Notes: generated by a model from the sequence alone, not told the origin. 64,000 nt of DNA from Pampus argenteus (GCA_036937835.1 CM072864.1:21660001-21724000), one strand, 5' to 3'. Shown: positions 32,577-45,922, numbered from the stretch's first letter. Numbers and translations are program-made.

Positions 32577-33528
32577 CTACTTTGATAATTACCGGTTGAA
32601 CCAGTCTGTTAATAAACTGGGCTTCGACTTCTCTCACTACATATAAATGATGCCAGATTCCCTCATGTGAAGTTGAAATAATTATTGGCAGTTTTTTTTG
32701 TTTTAAGTCTATAAAGTTTATGTTAACATTATATAATACCTGTCAAAAAGTTTAGGAAAAACATGTAAAGACTCATCTTACACTTTAGTGTGTAATGAAT
32801 GAGAGATTAATATGTAGTGTACCAGATGCAAACTCATAACAACGTGGTTATTTTAACACATTTGGTGTGTTTATTTTACGGGTTCCCTCATATCTGCAAA
32901 AAAAACCCCTAAAAATTTACTTATGTAAATTCTTAAAAAGGCTACTGAAGAAAATATGTATACGTTATATATAAATTCTTAATTGCATAATAAATTGGAG
33001 ACAGTGTATTTCCAAATGCACTTACAATGTAAGCGATGGAGGCCTCCCTCAGTGCAAAAATGTATAAAAAAAATTATCTGAAGCCAATATGACGTCTATT
33101 TATTAAAAATTAAAAAGAATCTCAGGTTTTACAGTCAACCGTCTCAAAATATCTCCCCTATACTGTATTATATATACACTACAGGCAATTACAGATATAG
33201 AAGTATTATCTACAACTTGAGAAGTACTAATTTTGAATAAATGCTTGATTTATTAACAGATCTATATCTATAAATCTATGAGTATACGTGGTAGTAAGTT
33301 TTGGTTGTTGACACCATCACAGTACCAGCTGCAACACGCCTCCTGGTAACATGAGAAACCAGCTTCATAAACTCTCTTCAACTCTCTTTTTTCTGAAGCA
33401 TTAATGGTGCTAAATATTAGATTTTTAGATATACACAAATTTGTTAAACACTACTTATTTCCCAAATGATAAGTTTCATCATTAATCAAAAATAGACAGA
33501 CAGCAGCTTGTGGAAAAACACATAAGCT

Positions 33529-33534
33529 TTTATT
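33529..33534 (-). terminator. Probable impdh2 polyadenylation signal
   Basis: AATAAA on the minus strand, about 360 bases beyond the impdh2 stop codon at 33893-33895. It is the first canonical signal met in that direction. Confidence 0.6.
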
Positions 33535-33892
33535 ATTTGACTTACATCCGACGCACCAGTAGACTGGAGACAATTTATTTAGATCACAATACTGAATTGG
33601 AGGATTCAATCACACGTGCACTGACTGATAAATGCTTAGTTTCCCTCCTTTAACACACACACATATACTAAAACATGACAATGCATAGATGGTACTGGCA
33701 GGAAGACTGATCACTGGAAGAGTGTGAGTGTGTGTGTGTGTGCGTGCTTATCTTTTAAAGACTAATTTGTATGAGAAGTTGGTTGTACGTGTGTTCACTG
33801 ATGACATATGAATAAGACGGACGAGTAGTGTGTTTGCATAACGCGTCTGTTGGAAGGATTCTCCGTCTGTAGATCCAACATCTGGCTGCTTC

Positions 33893-36800
33893 TTAATACA
33901 GACGTTTCTCATAACTGAAAGAAAGAAAGAAGAGATTACACAACTTCATTAATGAGGCACCCTGAGGTTTCCAGAGTGGGGGCGCTAAAGAGGAAGTTTA
34001 ACTGATGGTGCGTGTGGTTGTGATGAGACGGGAAACTCTGAAATCATCAGACGATGGCATCTGAAACCATGCAGGAGAAAAAACGCCACGTTTGTGTTGC
34101 ACTGTGTGTGGTTTGTGTGTACCTGTGCAGGCTGTGGACTCCGCCCTCCATCTGAGCGGATGATGTTCTTTTTTCAAATTTCAGATCTCCAGAGTACATC
34201 ATGGATCTTCCAAAAAGAAAGAAAAACGAAACACACTGTTAGACACACACCACCAGACGGCAAACGGGAAGAAATATAGTTTTCAGCAGCTCTGTGAGGT
34301 TGTGCTTTGAACTAAATCTGTAAACACTCGTTTTGTTTTCTAAGTGAGCCCAGAAGCTTCAGTGGACTCGGGCAGACAGATATCTGTGTGTTTTGTGTCT
34401 TTACCTGAGCTGTGTGAGACTCTTTGCTCCGATGTCCTGACAGGAGTGCTGAATGCCAGCCAGCAGGTAGGGGACAAACCTGTGGATGGAGCCTTTGTCC
34501 TGCACTGCTCCAGAAACACCCTGAGCGACTTTAATCTTATCAGACTCACTGTAAGGAGGGAGAGGAGTTCATCATTAGTGGTTCATCATGAGGAGGATGA
34601 TCCGTAGCAGTTTGTTTTTTAAGGTATTATTGGTTAAAATGTCTGTGTTCTAACCTGCAGATATAACAGGGTGTTGCTAACTAACCGCAACAGTCTAGTT
34701 TCTGTACCTGAAGTATCTCGTCTGGGAGCCCAGGTTTTTGTCCATGGCATCCAGGGAGCCCATGCCGCGGTATTTCTTCAGCCTGATACCGTCAGAGAAG
34801 AAATATTCACCGGGAGCTTCACTGGTGGCAGCAAGCAGAGAGCCCATCATCACTGAACAAAGACGGAGAAAGAAAGAAGTTGGCAAGTGAAGTTGAAGAC
34901 TGAAACGGCTTAACTGGAATAAAAGTGGGGGAAATAATCTCCTCAAGCTTTTTATTTCTAAAATCAACTGTTCAATTTATAAACCTCGATAAAAAAATAA
35001 AAAACCCACAAGACAGCTTTCGATTAATCTAATTGATCTTATGAAATAAAAATCATTAATGTGCTTTTTACACTCTGAAACCATCCATACCTGTGGACGC
35101 TCCCAGCGCCAGAGCTTTGGCGATGTGTCCGACGGTCTGGATGCCGCCATCAGCGGTGACCGGCACACCGAAGCGCCTGGCGTACTCCGACACCTTATAG
35201 ACGGCTGTGGCCTGGGGTCTGCCGCATGCTAGTACTGTTAGGAGGAAGAGGAGGATTAAAATGATGTGCAGACAGTCGTCTTAACCACAGGTTTCTAGTC
35301 TAATGACTGCTGACTGAAGGATTCAGCATGCAGCCTGTCTTGTATCATGTAAACACTGTTCACCTGTCAGAAAATACACTCCTGATAACTTAGAAAATAC
35401 CGCTGATCACCGCAGAAAAATTGGATCATCAGCTGATAATTTTATGAACACACTTTCAGAGATTTGGACGTTTTGGAAGTTTTAAAAGGGGATCTATGGT
35501 CGAAACTCCCAGGATTTTTTTTTTTTTTTTTATTTATTCAAAGCACACAGTGAATGAGCAGAAAGGCTGGGAACACGTCGGTTTCTGTAGTCATATTTGT
35601 TAAAGGAAAGTGAGAATGAGGAAGTTAAACTTGTCACATCAGCAGACAAACACCACACCTCAGTAAAAGTCTTCTCACATTATATACGCCACATAACGCA
35701 GCTACTTTCAAGAGATTTCAAACCACTAATGTTTCACATCAGGTAAAGGACACGACAATCAACACCATGTACCAAAAAGGAGAAACCTCCCAATTCCTGT
35801 TTTAACGTAATTGTTGTTTTCCTCCCGATGAATCTGGGGATGTACGGTACTTACCAAACTGTGCATGAAAGAGACAAACCTGATAACAGCTCAGTAAGTT
35901 ACACATTGTGATATCAGATGGTCCTGTTCAGGTCTTATTTCAAGGAAAAAAAAAAAAGAAAAAGAAAAAGAAAAAACACTGCTCAAACGTCCTCTCAGAC
36001 ATCCATGCTACATCTCAAATGTGCAGCAATCACAGCTGGCAGCGCATTTCAACATTGGATTATTGCAAATACACCACCGCATGTCCATATGCAGACACTG
36101 TATTGACTAATCGTCTACACAGGAGGCGTTTCAGACGTAAACTGATGTGGGCATCATTTTCTTCTGTTTTTGGATTTCATGAATGTGTTTCTTTGTCTTT
36201 TAACATCTTAGGGCCTTGTTAGTTATCTGTTAAGATTTTTGTTTTGGTGTCTGTAAACCATAAATAAATCATTTTAGGCTTCAAGTCCATTTTACGCCTG
36301 TAATTTCAGTGATTGTATTTTGGACTTTTTTAGCGCTGCTAAAACACGGGTGACCTACACACAGTAGCGTGCTTGAACGCATCCTGCTGCGTAGACACAT
36401 GCGGCCTGAGCTACACAGCCTGTTTAAACATTAAACACTGTGTTAGAGAAAGCAAGTAATCGACATGAGAACATGGCTGAAAAAGGTGACCGTAGAAATG
36501 CACGGAGGCCGTCTCGTCCTCGCTAACGATTATTATGATGGAATATAGCCTGAATGATCTCAACCAGCCCACAAAGATGAGCACCTCTGTTAAACAGGGA
36601 CACCCTGTGGTTTTTTTATATTTTACTGAACCACTATTTACTGTGTCTTAGATATAGGTTAGAAACAAACCGATATAACCAGAGGAAACAAATCACACCC
36701 TCGTCTCAAAAGCAGCACAGAGGGTTTGAATTTTGAAAACAGCCATCTGACAAATAGTATTCATAGATAACCAAAAACACACACAATGTATGTGTGACAT

Positions 36801-37542
36801 CATCAGTAAAGTGGGTGGAGGAGGAGAAACATTCACTCAGGATGATTGACAGATTAGTGAGGACGTAGGAACAAGCAAAACCCCAAAACCCCACAACACC
36901 CAAGGCCAGCTCTCAAAAACAAACCTACCACTACTTCTACTGATGCAAAGCAGTTAACCAATCAATACAGCAGGCTGTGAAGTGGTGGGGGGGCGGGCAC
37001 ACTGTGATAGTGGAGCCAATGGGAGCCCAGAGCAGGCCAAAGGGGGTGGGGTTGGACTTACTGGAGTATCCCGACACAGTGGTTGGGGTTTTGGGGCTGT
37101 AGAGCTTTATTGCTGGTGGTACACTGGGGGGAGCTGAACATGGACACACACACGTACAAACACACTCGCAAAAACACACACACCATACAAAAAACACACA
37201 GGTGGGAGAGAATTTAGGATCCAGAAAGCAGAGACAAAAAAACAGAAAGAGGAGGCAGGTATGAAGATGACAAAAATTAGGAAAACAGTTAGCTGAAGAC
37301 AAAAATGAGGGGGAAAAAAAGAAAACAAATATTGCTGATGATTTGAGAGAAACCTTGGACAAGATGAAGAGACAAGAAGCACAAAGACGGACAATAACAA
37401 TACTTTTTAACTATGCTAAACAAATCATAGCAAAATGACTACCGTATTTTCTGGACTATAAGCCGCTACTTTTTTCCCATACTTTGAACCATGCGTCTTA
37501 TACAGAGGTGCGGCTTTTCTATTAATTTTTCTTCAGCCCACA

Positions 37543-37581
<39 letters not shown>

Positions 37582-40500
37582 CGCAGGCAGCAGTCATTGA
37601 CGGAGCTGCTCCGTCACAGGTATATAATATTATTACACCCTCACCCCCTCAAAATGGAAAACCGAAGCAATTCCTATGATGCAGCTTTTAAGTTGAATGC
37701 CATCGATCTGTCTATCCGTGAAGTAAACAGTAAGGACACGTCAGCTTGCCGTTAATGAATCTATGTCATAGATTCATTAACGGCAAGCTGACGTGCAGCC
37801 GCGGTGAGACGATATGTGATGAAGATTATCTGACGCTGTTCAACTCTGACACTGAAGAGGACGACTTTAGTGTCTTCAGTGCGCAGAAGAAATGAAGTGA
37901 CAGTGGTATGGTGTTCATTAGTTTTAAATGCTCAGGAGGAAGATAAATAGTGACGTGTGGCTTCATTTCATGAGAGAATGAAGCGACTTTAATAGTTGCG
38001 CAGTTGCGCTTTAACAGCCGCTGTCACCTTTTCCTCCCGCACACTGCACAATAATGGTTTCAGTACGCAGGAGGAAGATAAATAAAACCATCAATGACTT
38101 TTCTGTTTTGTTTATCAGCACTTTTATTGCCACGTTTGATGCTGCTTTTATTGAGGCACTGTTCATAAACAATCAGTTTAGTATATGAATAAACACTTAT
38201 GTATTGGCGGCTTATAGTCCGGTGCGGTTTATATGTGAAAATATATATTTTATTAAAATTTTAGTGGGTGCGCCTTATATTTAGGTGCGCTCTATAGTCC
38301 GGAAAATACGGTATTTAGATTAAAAATCTGGTCGTTTTCACACCGGATACAAAATCCGTTTCATCCTTTTCTGACTCACCACAACACCAACGGCATCAAA
38401 TAACCTACAACTTTATTCCTTAAATCAAGAGACGACGCAACATTTGTCTTTCCAGATGGTCAGGTGACAGATCAGGTGATCACGGTAGCTTATGATCCTG
38501 ATTGAACGTGATCAGACAGGAGCGGCCAGAGAAATGACAATCAGCTGCATCCAAAATATCACGTTGGGAATGTTGTCAACAAACTATGTGAAAGATTTAA
38601 AAAAAATAAAAAAAAGGGGGGATGCTCATGTTTCCAACAGGTCCTGCAGAATTTTATGTTGCACTGTGGCACACTATTGCCATTACTGAGTTGACAGTGT
38701 CATCTCATATTTGCACGAGGATCAGTCAAACAACCCCGAAACCTAAAAGAACACAACAAGCTAAAAGTAGCTAAAGCGATCAAACCGCTTTAGCGTCCCA
38801 AAGTTCAACAACCACATCAGACGCTGCAGAATGGCCGATGGTGAGTTTGACGGTCAGTCACTCACCTTCTTGTGTGATGCAAATGGAGCCGCTGCCCATC
38901 CCCACCCTCAGTCCATCCACTCCCGCATCGATCAGATTCTTTGCCTGAGCTGCAGTCACCACTGCAGAGGACAGAGGGAGACAGAGAAGCTTTTAGAGAT
39001 ACTGAGTAGATGAGCCATTAGGGAGGTTCCCATTTCCCTTATAATAAAGATTCTGATTAATCATTAATGAGTCAATCTAGCCAAAATGTAGAAAACAGCA
39101 TTGATTGCAGCCATTACGACAGCCAGTTCAGTTCTCATTATATACGTGTAGGTTTTTTTTACCATTGCCTCCGATGACCTGTAGGCTCGGGTACTTCTCT
39201 TTGATATATTTGATCATGTTGATCTGGAAGATGGAGTTGCCCTGAGACGAGTCCTGGAGATACAGAAGAAATACACATAATTTATTATAAAACATCAGTA
39301 CTTTTCAATTTGCAGTCCAACGTTGTGAATCCAGATCAAATCAGAGGAGTCTGCACACCATTACATTTGAAATCATCTGTGACAATAGCTCGCTTCCAAA
39401 CAAAACTGTACTTTCGTAATCTGCACCACATACCCAAAAAAATTGCACAAAGCAGTCTGAGACCAGTAAATCAGACTTCATTCATCCTCACCAGTACGAC
39501 AACATCCACCCCGCTCTGCACCAGCAGGTCCAGTCGGTATTTGTCGTCATTGTGGGTGCCGATAGCGGCACCACACAGCAGCTGTTTGCGGGAGTCTTTG
39601 GCGGCCAGAGGGAAGTCTCTGTTCTTCTTCAGGTCTGTGCGGGCGATGATGGACACCAGGGAGCCTTCTTCGTTCACTATTGGCAGCTTACCTGGAGGAA
39701 TCAGAGGGGTTAAACGTGTAATTATTTCACCTGGATGTAGGTTAATGGTCTGTAAATCTGTTCTGAATTTGTATTTTTAACTTAGTGACTCATTAATAAC
39801 TCTTGCCCACCTTTCTTGCTCCTCTGGAGGATTTCATTGGCTTCTTTCAGCGTCACGCCAGCGGGGGCGACCACGAGATCTTCCCGCTTTGTCATCACCT
39901 GTAAAGGCAGTCAGTGACACACACACACACACACACACACACACGCGAAAAATAAAATACACATCTGAACGTAATAGGAACAGTCTGAGAATAAAGAGAC
40001 CACATTTTGACATTAAACGCAACATATGACTTCTAGTTCTAAACGGCACCCACCTCGCTGAGCAGCAGATCGTGGTCTTCCTGCTTCAGGAAGTCGATGT
40101 CTCTGGAAGAGATGATGCCCACCAGCTTGCTGCCCATTTTACCGTCATCCGTGATGGGGATGCCGCAGAAGCCGTGGCGAGCCTTCGCCTGGAAGACGTC
40201 CCGCACACGCTCGTTGGGGCTCATCACCACGGGGTCTGTGATGAAGCCCTGCTCGTATCGCTGGGGTGGAGGGAGTGAGGGAGGGAGGCGAGGAAAAAAG
40301 GAGGATCAGTCCTACTGGATCTAACTATAATCTACACTGACTGCACCAAACAAAAAACAAAACACAAAACAAGAAGAAAATTAAACATAAAGGCTGAAAA
40401 AGAAGAGAGGGGACACTTCAAATGAAGGAAATAGGATGTGAATGAAGTAAAAGAATAGAGTGAAAATAAACGACAGACAGCCATCATCGCTAACCTTGAC

Positions 40501-42954
40501 TTTGCGAACTTCATTGGCCTGAAACTCCGGAGTACAGTTGTGATGAATGAAGCCGATGCCACCTGTTAGCTGAGGAGGAGACGATACATCAGTTAAATAA
40601 TCCAAAAGGAGACAGAGGGTTTGTGTGCTGTACTTACTGCCATAGCGATGGCCATGTTGGCCTCTGACACGGTGTCCATGGGAGACGAGACGAAGGGAGT
40701 TTTCATGGTGATTTGTTTGGTGAGCGCCGAGGTCAGGTCCTGTAGAAAAGGCAGCACACACGTGGACTTTGCAATATTTTATTTATCAACGATACAGCAG
40801 ATAAAATAATAAAAATCTTCAGCCAGAAATGTTGAGATCAGAATCAGGGAATATCTGTGATGGAGGAGTGATAATCCTCACAAGGCTCCCAAAGCTCACC
40901 ACCATCCAAATTAATTTTTGTGTGTTGGTAAATAAATATTTAACCCTCGCTGCCACCACTCACCACTTGCTCTGCTGTGAAGTCAATGTAACCTGGCAGT
41001 ATCAGGAAGTCACTGAGGGAGAGACCAGAAAGAATCATCATGTTTCACTTTATAGTGTTTGTAACAGATTGTTTATAGACCCACGTTTTAAACAAACAAA
41101 TAAGTAAACATGTAGCACACATGTATGCCATCAGTGACATTTCCCAGATGAATATTTTCCAGTTCAGAAATAGAAAACGGAGGCGGCACACAGGGTAAAA
41201 TGTGACTGGACGTGATAAGAATTTCTTCCTCGGGAATCCTCAGAAGGTTATCATGTTACGGTATTAGGACATGTGTGAGATATTTATACAGACAAAGCAT
41301 GTTGCTCTCAGTAGCGTGTAGAGTCACAGTGAAGCCCATGTGACCGAGAGGCCAAAAAAGAACCGGAGCGAGACGGCGTGCTCGAGCGTGTTGCCACGAG
41401 TGACTGATTAACCACTACTCCGCTTCAACATGCCGATTAATGAAATAACAGGGTTCAGAGGGTCACATTGCTTCGATACCACCGTACGTCCGTGGTCATT
41501 AAACGGTGCTCAGACCCACGCAATTTTAAAACATCACGTAGTAGAGATAGCTTTTAAAGCAATATATCGCTGGCATGATATGACTTATCGATTCATTAAT
41601 CTATAAAATGTCATAAATTAGTGAAATATCTCCCAGAGCCAAAGGTGACGTCCCTTAGATTGCTTGTTTTGTTCAACCAACCAAACAAATCCATGCAACA
41701 ATTTGACATTTGAGAAGCTGTAACTCGTAAATATTTGGTATTTTTTGCTTTGATAAAGGAAAAAAAAAAAGAAAAAGATTTTTCTGCAGTTTTCTTTCTA
41801 TTGTCTAATCAGTGGACAGAATCCTTCAGTGTTTCAACATTTGATACTGAGATATTTAAAGATGTGACTTTGTACAGTTAGTATACAATATCCTGGGATT
41901 ATGGATATAAAATGGTGTCAAAATCTGTTTGTTTGAAAGAGGACTGTCAAGATGAGAGATGCCCTAAATATAGCCATGGTCCACAGTCCAGCATAACAAC
42001 ACAGGAGCGTGCAGCGCCAGCTCCTAAATTTGGGACCTGTGTGTGTGTTGCAGAAACACACACTTTCAAACACTCTTGTTTTCAATTTCTGCGCCTGATG
42101 CTTCAGTTACCAGCAATCCTGTCTGAACTGGTGATGCACAGTTTTAAAGACGTTGTTGCCTGAAGGTAATACAGCTTTACTGGTGCCACAAACACAAACC
42201 TGCCTGCACGTAGCTGTATGAACTTTGTCCTAATTATATATTACATAGTTAGGTTTATGAATGAGATATGTTAGGTTTATGAATGAGTTTTGTTATGGTT
42301 GCTTGCCATGAGACTCAACATAAGTTGTGTGTTGTCTATCTAAAGTTTGAATATGTAAAAACAAACAAACATGTAAACTCATATGATGTAAACAGAGTTG
42401 AAATATAACTCTTAACAGAAAGTCTTCATTAGAAGGTGAAGAAAGCAGCAGGTATGTATTGGTTGCATCATGGGAAATGTAGGAACCAGTTTAACAACCC
42501 TTTTAACAGGACAGTAAATGCCTCTTTTGCTCTGCGTGTTCACTCACATTTTTTTTACGCCTTTTTAGTTTGTCAACTTCGGAACTAGAAAATATTCATA
42601 AACAGACCCAAGTATTCAGTCTTTCATTCATGTAAATGAATACTATTAGCCAACAAAGGTAACGTTAGCTCAGTCTGACTTTTACACCGGAACAGAGTTG
42701 CTGAGCAACAGAGAAACATCCCACAATAATCAACTACGTTATAACTGCGACCTCAAACGTTACTGTTGGCAAACACAAAGCTACATTTACAAAACGACTC
42801 GTGTGTCCCGGTGTGTGTCTCGGTGTGTGTCCCGGGGGGGAACATGGTCTCTTTACTTGTACGTGAGTCCGTCTCCTCCGTTGAACAGCTGCTGTCCCGT
42901 CAGCCCGTCGTCAGGGATGTAACCGGTCTGCCCGCTGATCAGATAGTCCGCCAT
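33893..42954 (-). CDS. impdh2: Inosine-5'-monophosphate dehydrogenase 2
   Basis: IMPDH oxidises IMP to XMP with NAD+, the rate-limiting step of guanine nucleotide synthesis in the cytosol. I rebuilt 14 coding exons: 42954-42857, 41012-40964, 40739-40638, 40569-40495, 40260-40054, 39898-39811, 39691-39492, 39253-39163, 38961-38866, 35234-35091, 34852-34708, 34548-34405, 34206-34123 and 33914-33893. All have GT-AG borders and the total is 1545 nt, exactly 514 aa as in human IMPDH2. Landmarks are the start MADYLISGQTGYIPDDG, a Bateman/CBS region (about residues 112-232, with RHGFCGIPITDDGKMG), NAD-site DSSQGNS, the catalytic loop GSGSICITQE with Cys331, flap-side KKYRGMGSLDAM and the end EKRLY. 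RHGFCGIP and synteny favour IMPDH2 over IMPDH1. Intron 9 contains a possible cassette exon (37062-37133) and a pogo-like element. Confidence 0.97.
37062..37133 (-). other. impdh2: Candidate in-frame cassette exon of impdh2 (72 nt)
   Basis: On the minus strand CCATGTTCAG precedes this block and a strong donor GTAAGT follows. It is 72 nt long and enters and leaves in the same phase as the exon 9/10 junction. It has no stop codon in that frame, giving 24 residues beginning APPSVPPAIKLYSPK. Inclusion would insert them after Glu335, four residues from catalytic Cys331, and change Val336 to Ile. Whether it is ever used is unknown. Confidence 0.4.
37442..38311 (+). mobile_element. Pogo-like non-autonomous transposon in impdh2 intron 9
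   Basis: The ends CCGTATTTTCTGGACTATAA (from 37442) and TATAGTCCGGAAAATACGG (to 38311) are inverted complements. They are flanked by TA on both sides (37440-37441 and 38312-38313), as in the Tc1/mariner-pogo group. Inside, a frame beginning MENRSNSYDAAFKLNAIDLS (from 37653) resembles the N-terminal HTH of pogo-like transposases. A C-terminal piece with DEDYLTLFNSDTEEDDF ends at 37893-37895. The catalytic core is gone, and a palindrome marks the junction. A (TG)n run lies at 37547-37577. Confidence 0.8.
37737..37795. repeat. 59-bp perfect palindrome
   Basis: Two 29-base arms, from CACGTCAGCTTGCC at 37737 and its exact inverted complement ending at 37795, flank a single T at 37766. It lies exactly where the transposase N-terminal and C-terminal fragments of the pogo-like element meet. 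Confidence 0.97.
39917..39944. repeat. (CA)n microsatellite
   Basis: About 13 CA units in impdh2 intron 5, within 20 bases of the exon 6 acceptor (a TG run on the transcript strand). Confidence 0.95.
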
Positions 42955-43314
42955 GTTGTACAAATAGCCGATTAAAGTCCTTTTCAGTCTCTTAAATGAC
43001 TAAGAAATGAACAAGCAGCTGAAGTAGCGTCAGAATATATATATGTACACACACACACACAGGCCCAGGAACAACAGACCGACAACTTTCTCGGTTCTCC
43101 TTCTCGGTCAGTTAACGGTCCGACCGTCGTCCTGGTCCACCGGGCAGGTCCCTGTTGTGTGTTAACGGCTACAAACCGGATAAGCGGATGTGTGTTTGAA
43201 AGCTCGTCTGTGTTTTTCAGGCCTTTCTGGCAGCATGAGCTGAACACTCATGTTCTGTCTGCGGCTCCTCCGAGACACGTGTGTGTGTTCCTGTCTGACA
43301 GCGTTTCCGACACC

Positions 43315-43329
43315 TGACGTCACATCCGG
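43315..43329 (-). promoter_or_regulatory. CRE and ETS-like motifs upstream of impdh2
   Basis: A full palindromic CRE TGACGTCA (43315-43322) is followed at once by CATCCGG (43323-43329), an ETS-type site on the minus strand. They lie about 360 bases upstream of the impdh2 ATG in a CpG-containing stretch, a plausible TATA-less housekeeping promoter. Confidence 0.5.
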
Positions 43330-45922
43330 ATGCCCCCCCCCTCTGTATCAAAATTACAGGTGTTTATCCTTTTACTATTAAATGTGCGGATTGTGTTATA
43401 AAAATATAATCATGTAATCATGATTGAAATCTGAGCTCGGCATATTTATTCACTCATCTGTACACATAAAGTATATTATTAATTTAATGTTGTCTTTACA
43501 GTAAAAAGTTAGGTTAGACCTTGTATTATTTATCTCCTGAGCTCATCCTATTTTACATTGTTTACTTTAAAATCATCCACCACAGAGCTTGTTATATTAT
43601 AGTCTTATTATAGGAACCGCCTTCTTGTCCTGCTTTGGAATAAATACTTAATGGTGCAATCCTCGTCACGCTCCATATCACTGGAACTGGGTCACACACA
43701 TAAGGCCATGCAGAGCACTGGAGCATCTCGGTACTGTTATATTTAACTAGGCTGCAGATGCACCTGGCTCTGTATAAAATGTGCCAATCTGATAATGTCA
43801 GAGGTGGCCTGGCTTTCTGCAGCAACTGTTGAGAAACACTCGAATCCTTCTAAATCGCTCTACTTGTCTTTTGTAGAAGGATACTTAAAACATTTTATAT
43901 TGTTGTTGTAAAAAGTCTGCAGTAACTAATAAAGTAATAGTATATTCTATCATTAACACTGCGAGAGACGCAGATGCACATCTGAAATCCCTATCAATGA
44001 ATGGTCCATTGACCACATAGGGAAGTAATTATTTTCATAACTATATAGTTACAGTATGGACCAATAATATTAAATATATAAGTGCCTGAGAACTTTTAGT
44101 CATATGAACTTACTGTTAAAGGAGCAGGAACGAGATAATTTCACTACAAGGTCACTAACATCCTCATCACATTTCCTACGACAAAATGTTAAGAACCACC
44201 ATTTGAGACAAAAACTAACAATGTTTTTAACTCTATTAGTTTTTTATTTGAAATAAGCACTTTACCAAATGTTACACAAGTAGAATTCAGTTTTAAACGT
44301 TTTCTCTATCGTGTATGTGCACCAGTGTGTGTGTGTGTGCGTAATGAATACACAAGAGACAGGGTCCGGTTTTAAAAACTCTCAGTAACTCTATTTCTGT
44401 ATTAATGTACAACCGTTGAAAATTACAGCAATTTTTTTTTTGGTATTTTTTTTTGTCTTTTGTCTTTTTTTTTGTTTTTAAACAATCTATCTAACAACAG
44501 CCATTTTTCCAGAAGAAACATGAACAATCTGAGCAGGGAGGAGGGGGGAAAAAAATTAACAAGAGAAATAAAGTGAGGGGATGAATGTAAAGAACGAGAG
44601 GAGAGCGTAAGATGGGGGAGGGGGAAGACAAATTAACAGTTAACATTTATCTTCTGCTGCGGAGTGTTTGAGCATGAGCGTGTGTGTGAGCACATGCTAT
44701 GTAAGTGGGTGGTGCAGTAGTGGGTGTGGGGGGTGTGTGTGTGTGTGTGTGTGAGTGGATGAAATTACACTTGCTGCTTCAAAAACGTCACCTGATCACA
44801 CACTTTTGTGCCAGAGGTCAGGCTCACACTGGTACAAATTCAATTAAGCAACGATACCAGTATGAGAATAAAAAGACAAGAATGGAACCAAATAATTTTG
44901 ACGTTTTACTTGGATCATAAACACCTGCAACTGTTTGCTGGCAGTTCTGGTTGGAGTAGGTTAGATTTGGCACCAACTCCAAAACACATTCATCCTATTC
45001 TTTAGGTTCCTCTGTAAATAAACACAAATACTGTATTTCATTTGGGGTTTTTTTTTTTCAAGTAATGTATATACGGGGTTGTGAGGTCACCATTTTTTCC
45101 ACAGTAAACACACCATATTCATATATATGGCAGAATATTAGGAAAAACCATAAAAAGTCTTCATACTCTGTCATTTAATTGTTCACTGCACATGTCCAGG
45201 GTGATAATAGCTCGTTTCATCCAGATGTATCACACTCCACAAGCCGGCAAACAAACATCTGTCTCCATACAACTTTCAAGAATTACTCCCATCATATTTG
45301 TCATATTGAAACGTTTTATTCATTTGTTTATCAACCTTTTGCAACTGACGAGAGATAATTGAAAATGAGTGTGTAAAAGATGATGAATTTCAACTTTGCA
45401 TATATTCAGGCCAATCCAGTAAGTGATACAGCTACGACTGCTAGCAAGTGGCCGCTAGGTGTTATAGCATCATAAGAAAACCCACCAAATTCATTATAAG
45501 CACCGTCTCCTTAAAGGAAACTACTCCTGGTCCCCATAACTCATAGCTCTGACATTTAACAGGCAACAGGTTGCCTTTAGCTCCTAATTTATCTGAAAAA
45601 AAGGGCGTACCCATTGTTTTCACAAACATGAGACCTCATATAAGTTGCAACAAGTGTAACCGTGGTGAATGTGATGCTCTGAAGCAAAAAAACATGTAAA
45701 TGAGGACGAGGAAGGGGGAGATACAATCGTGCCATTCTCTGACCCTGCAGCATCATGGGAGTGAGATGAGGGAAAGACAAAGAAAAAAAAGCTGATGAAA
45801 GTGTAGTAGAAGCATAAAGAGAGGGTAAGCGTAACTGCACCGAGGGATGGTCATGGAAGGAAGCAAAAGTGGGAGGGAAGGAAGGAAGGAGATGCTGGTG
45901 CTTTGCATTCGCGATTGGAGCT
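43330..45922. other. Intergenic region and arih2 3' UTR
   Basis: No exon of another gene was seen. On the minus strand the arih2 3' UTR probably runs from 45922 towards an AATAAA near 44243-44248, some 1.7 kb. A (TG)n run lies at 44731-44753. The remaining DNA, 43330-44200, is AT-rich and shows no recognisable feature. Confidence 0.45.

Noticed and set aside
39310..39780. 156-codon plus-strand open frame
   Set aside because: It overlaps impdh2 exon 7, which is fully supported on the minus strand.
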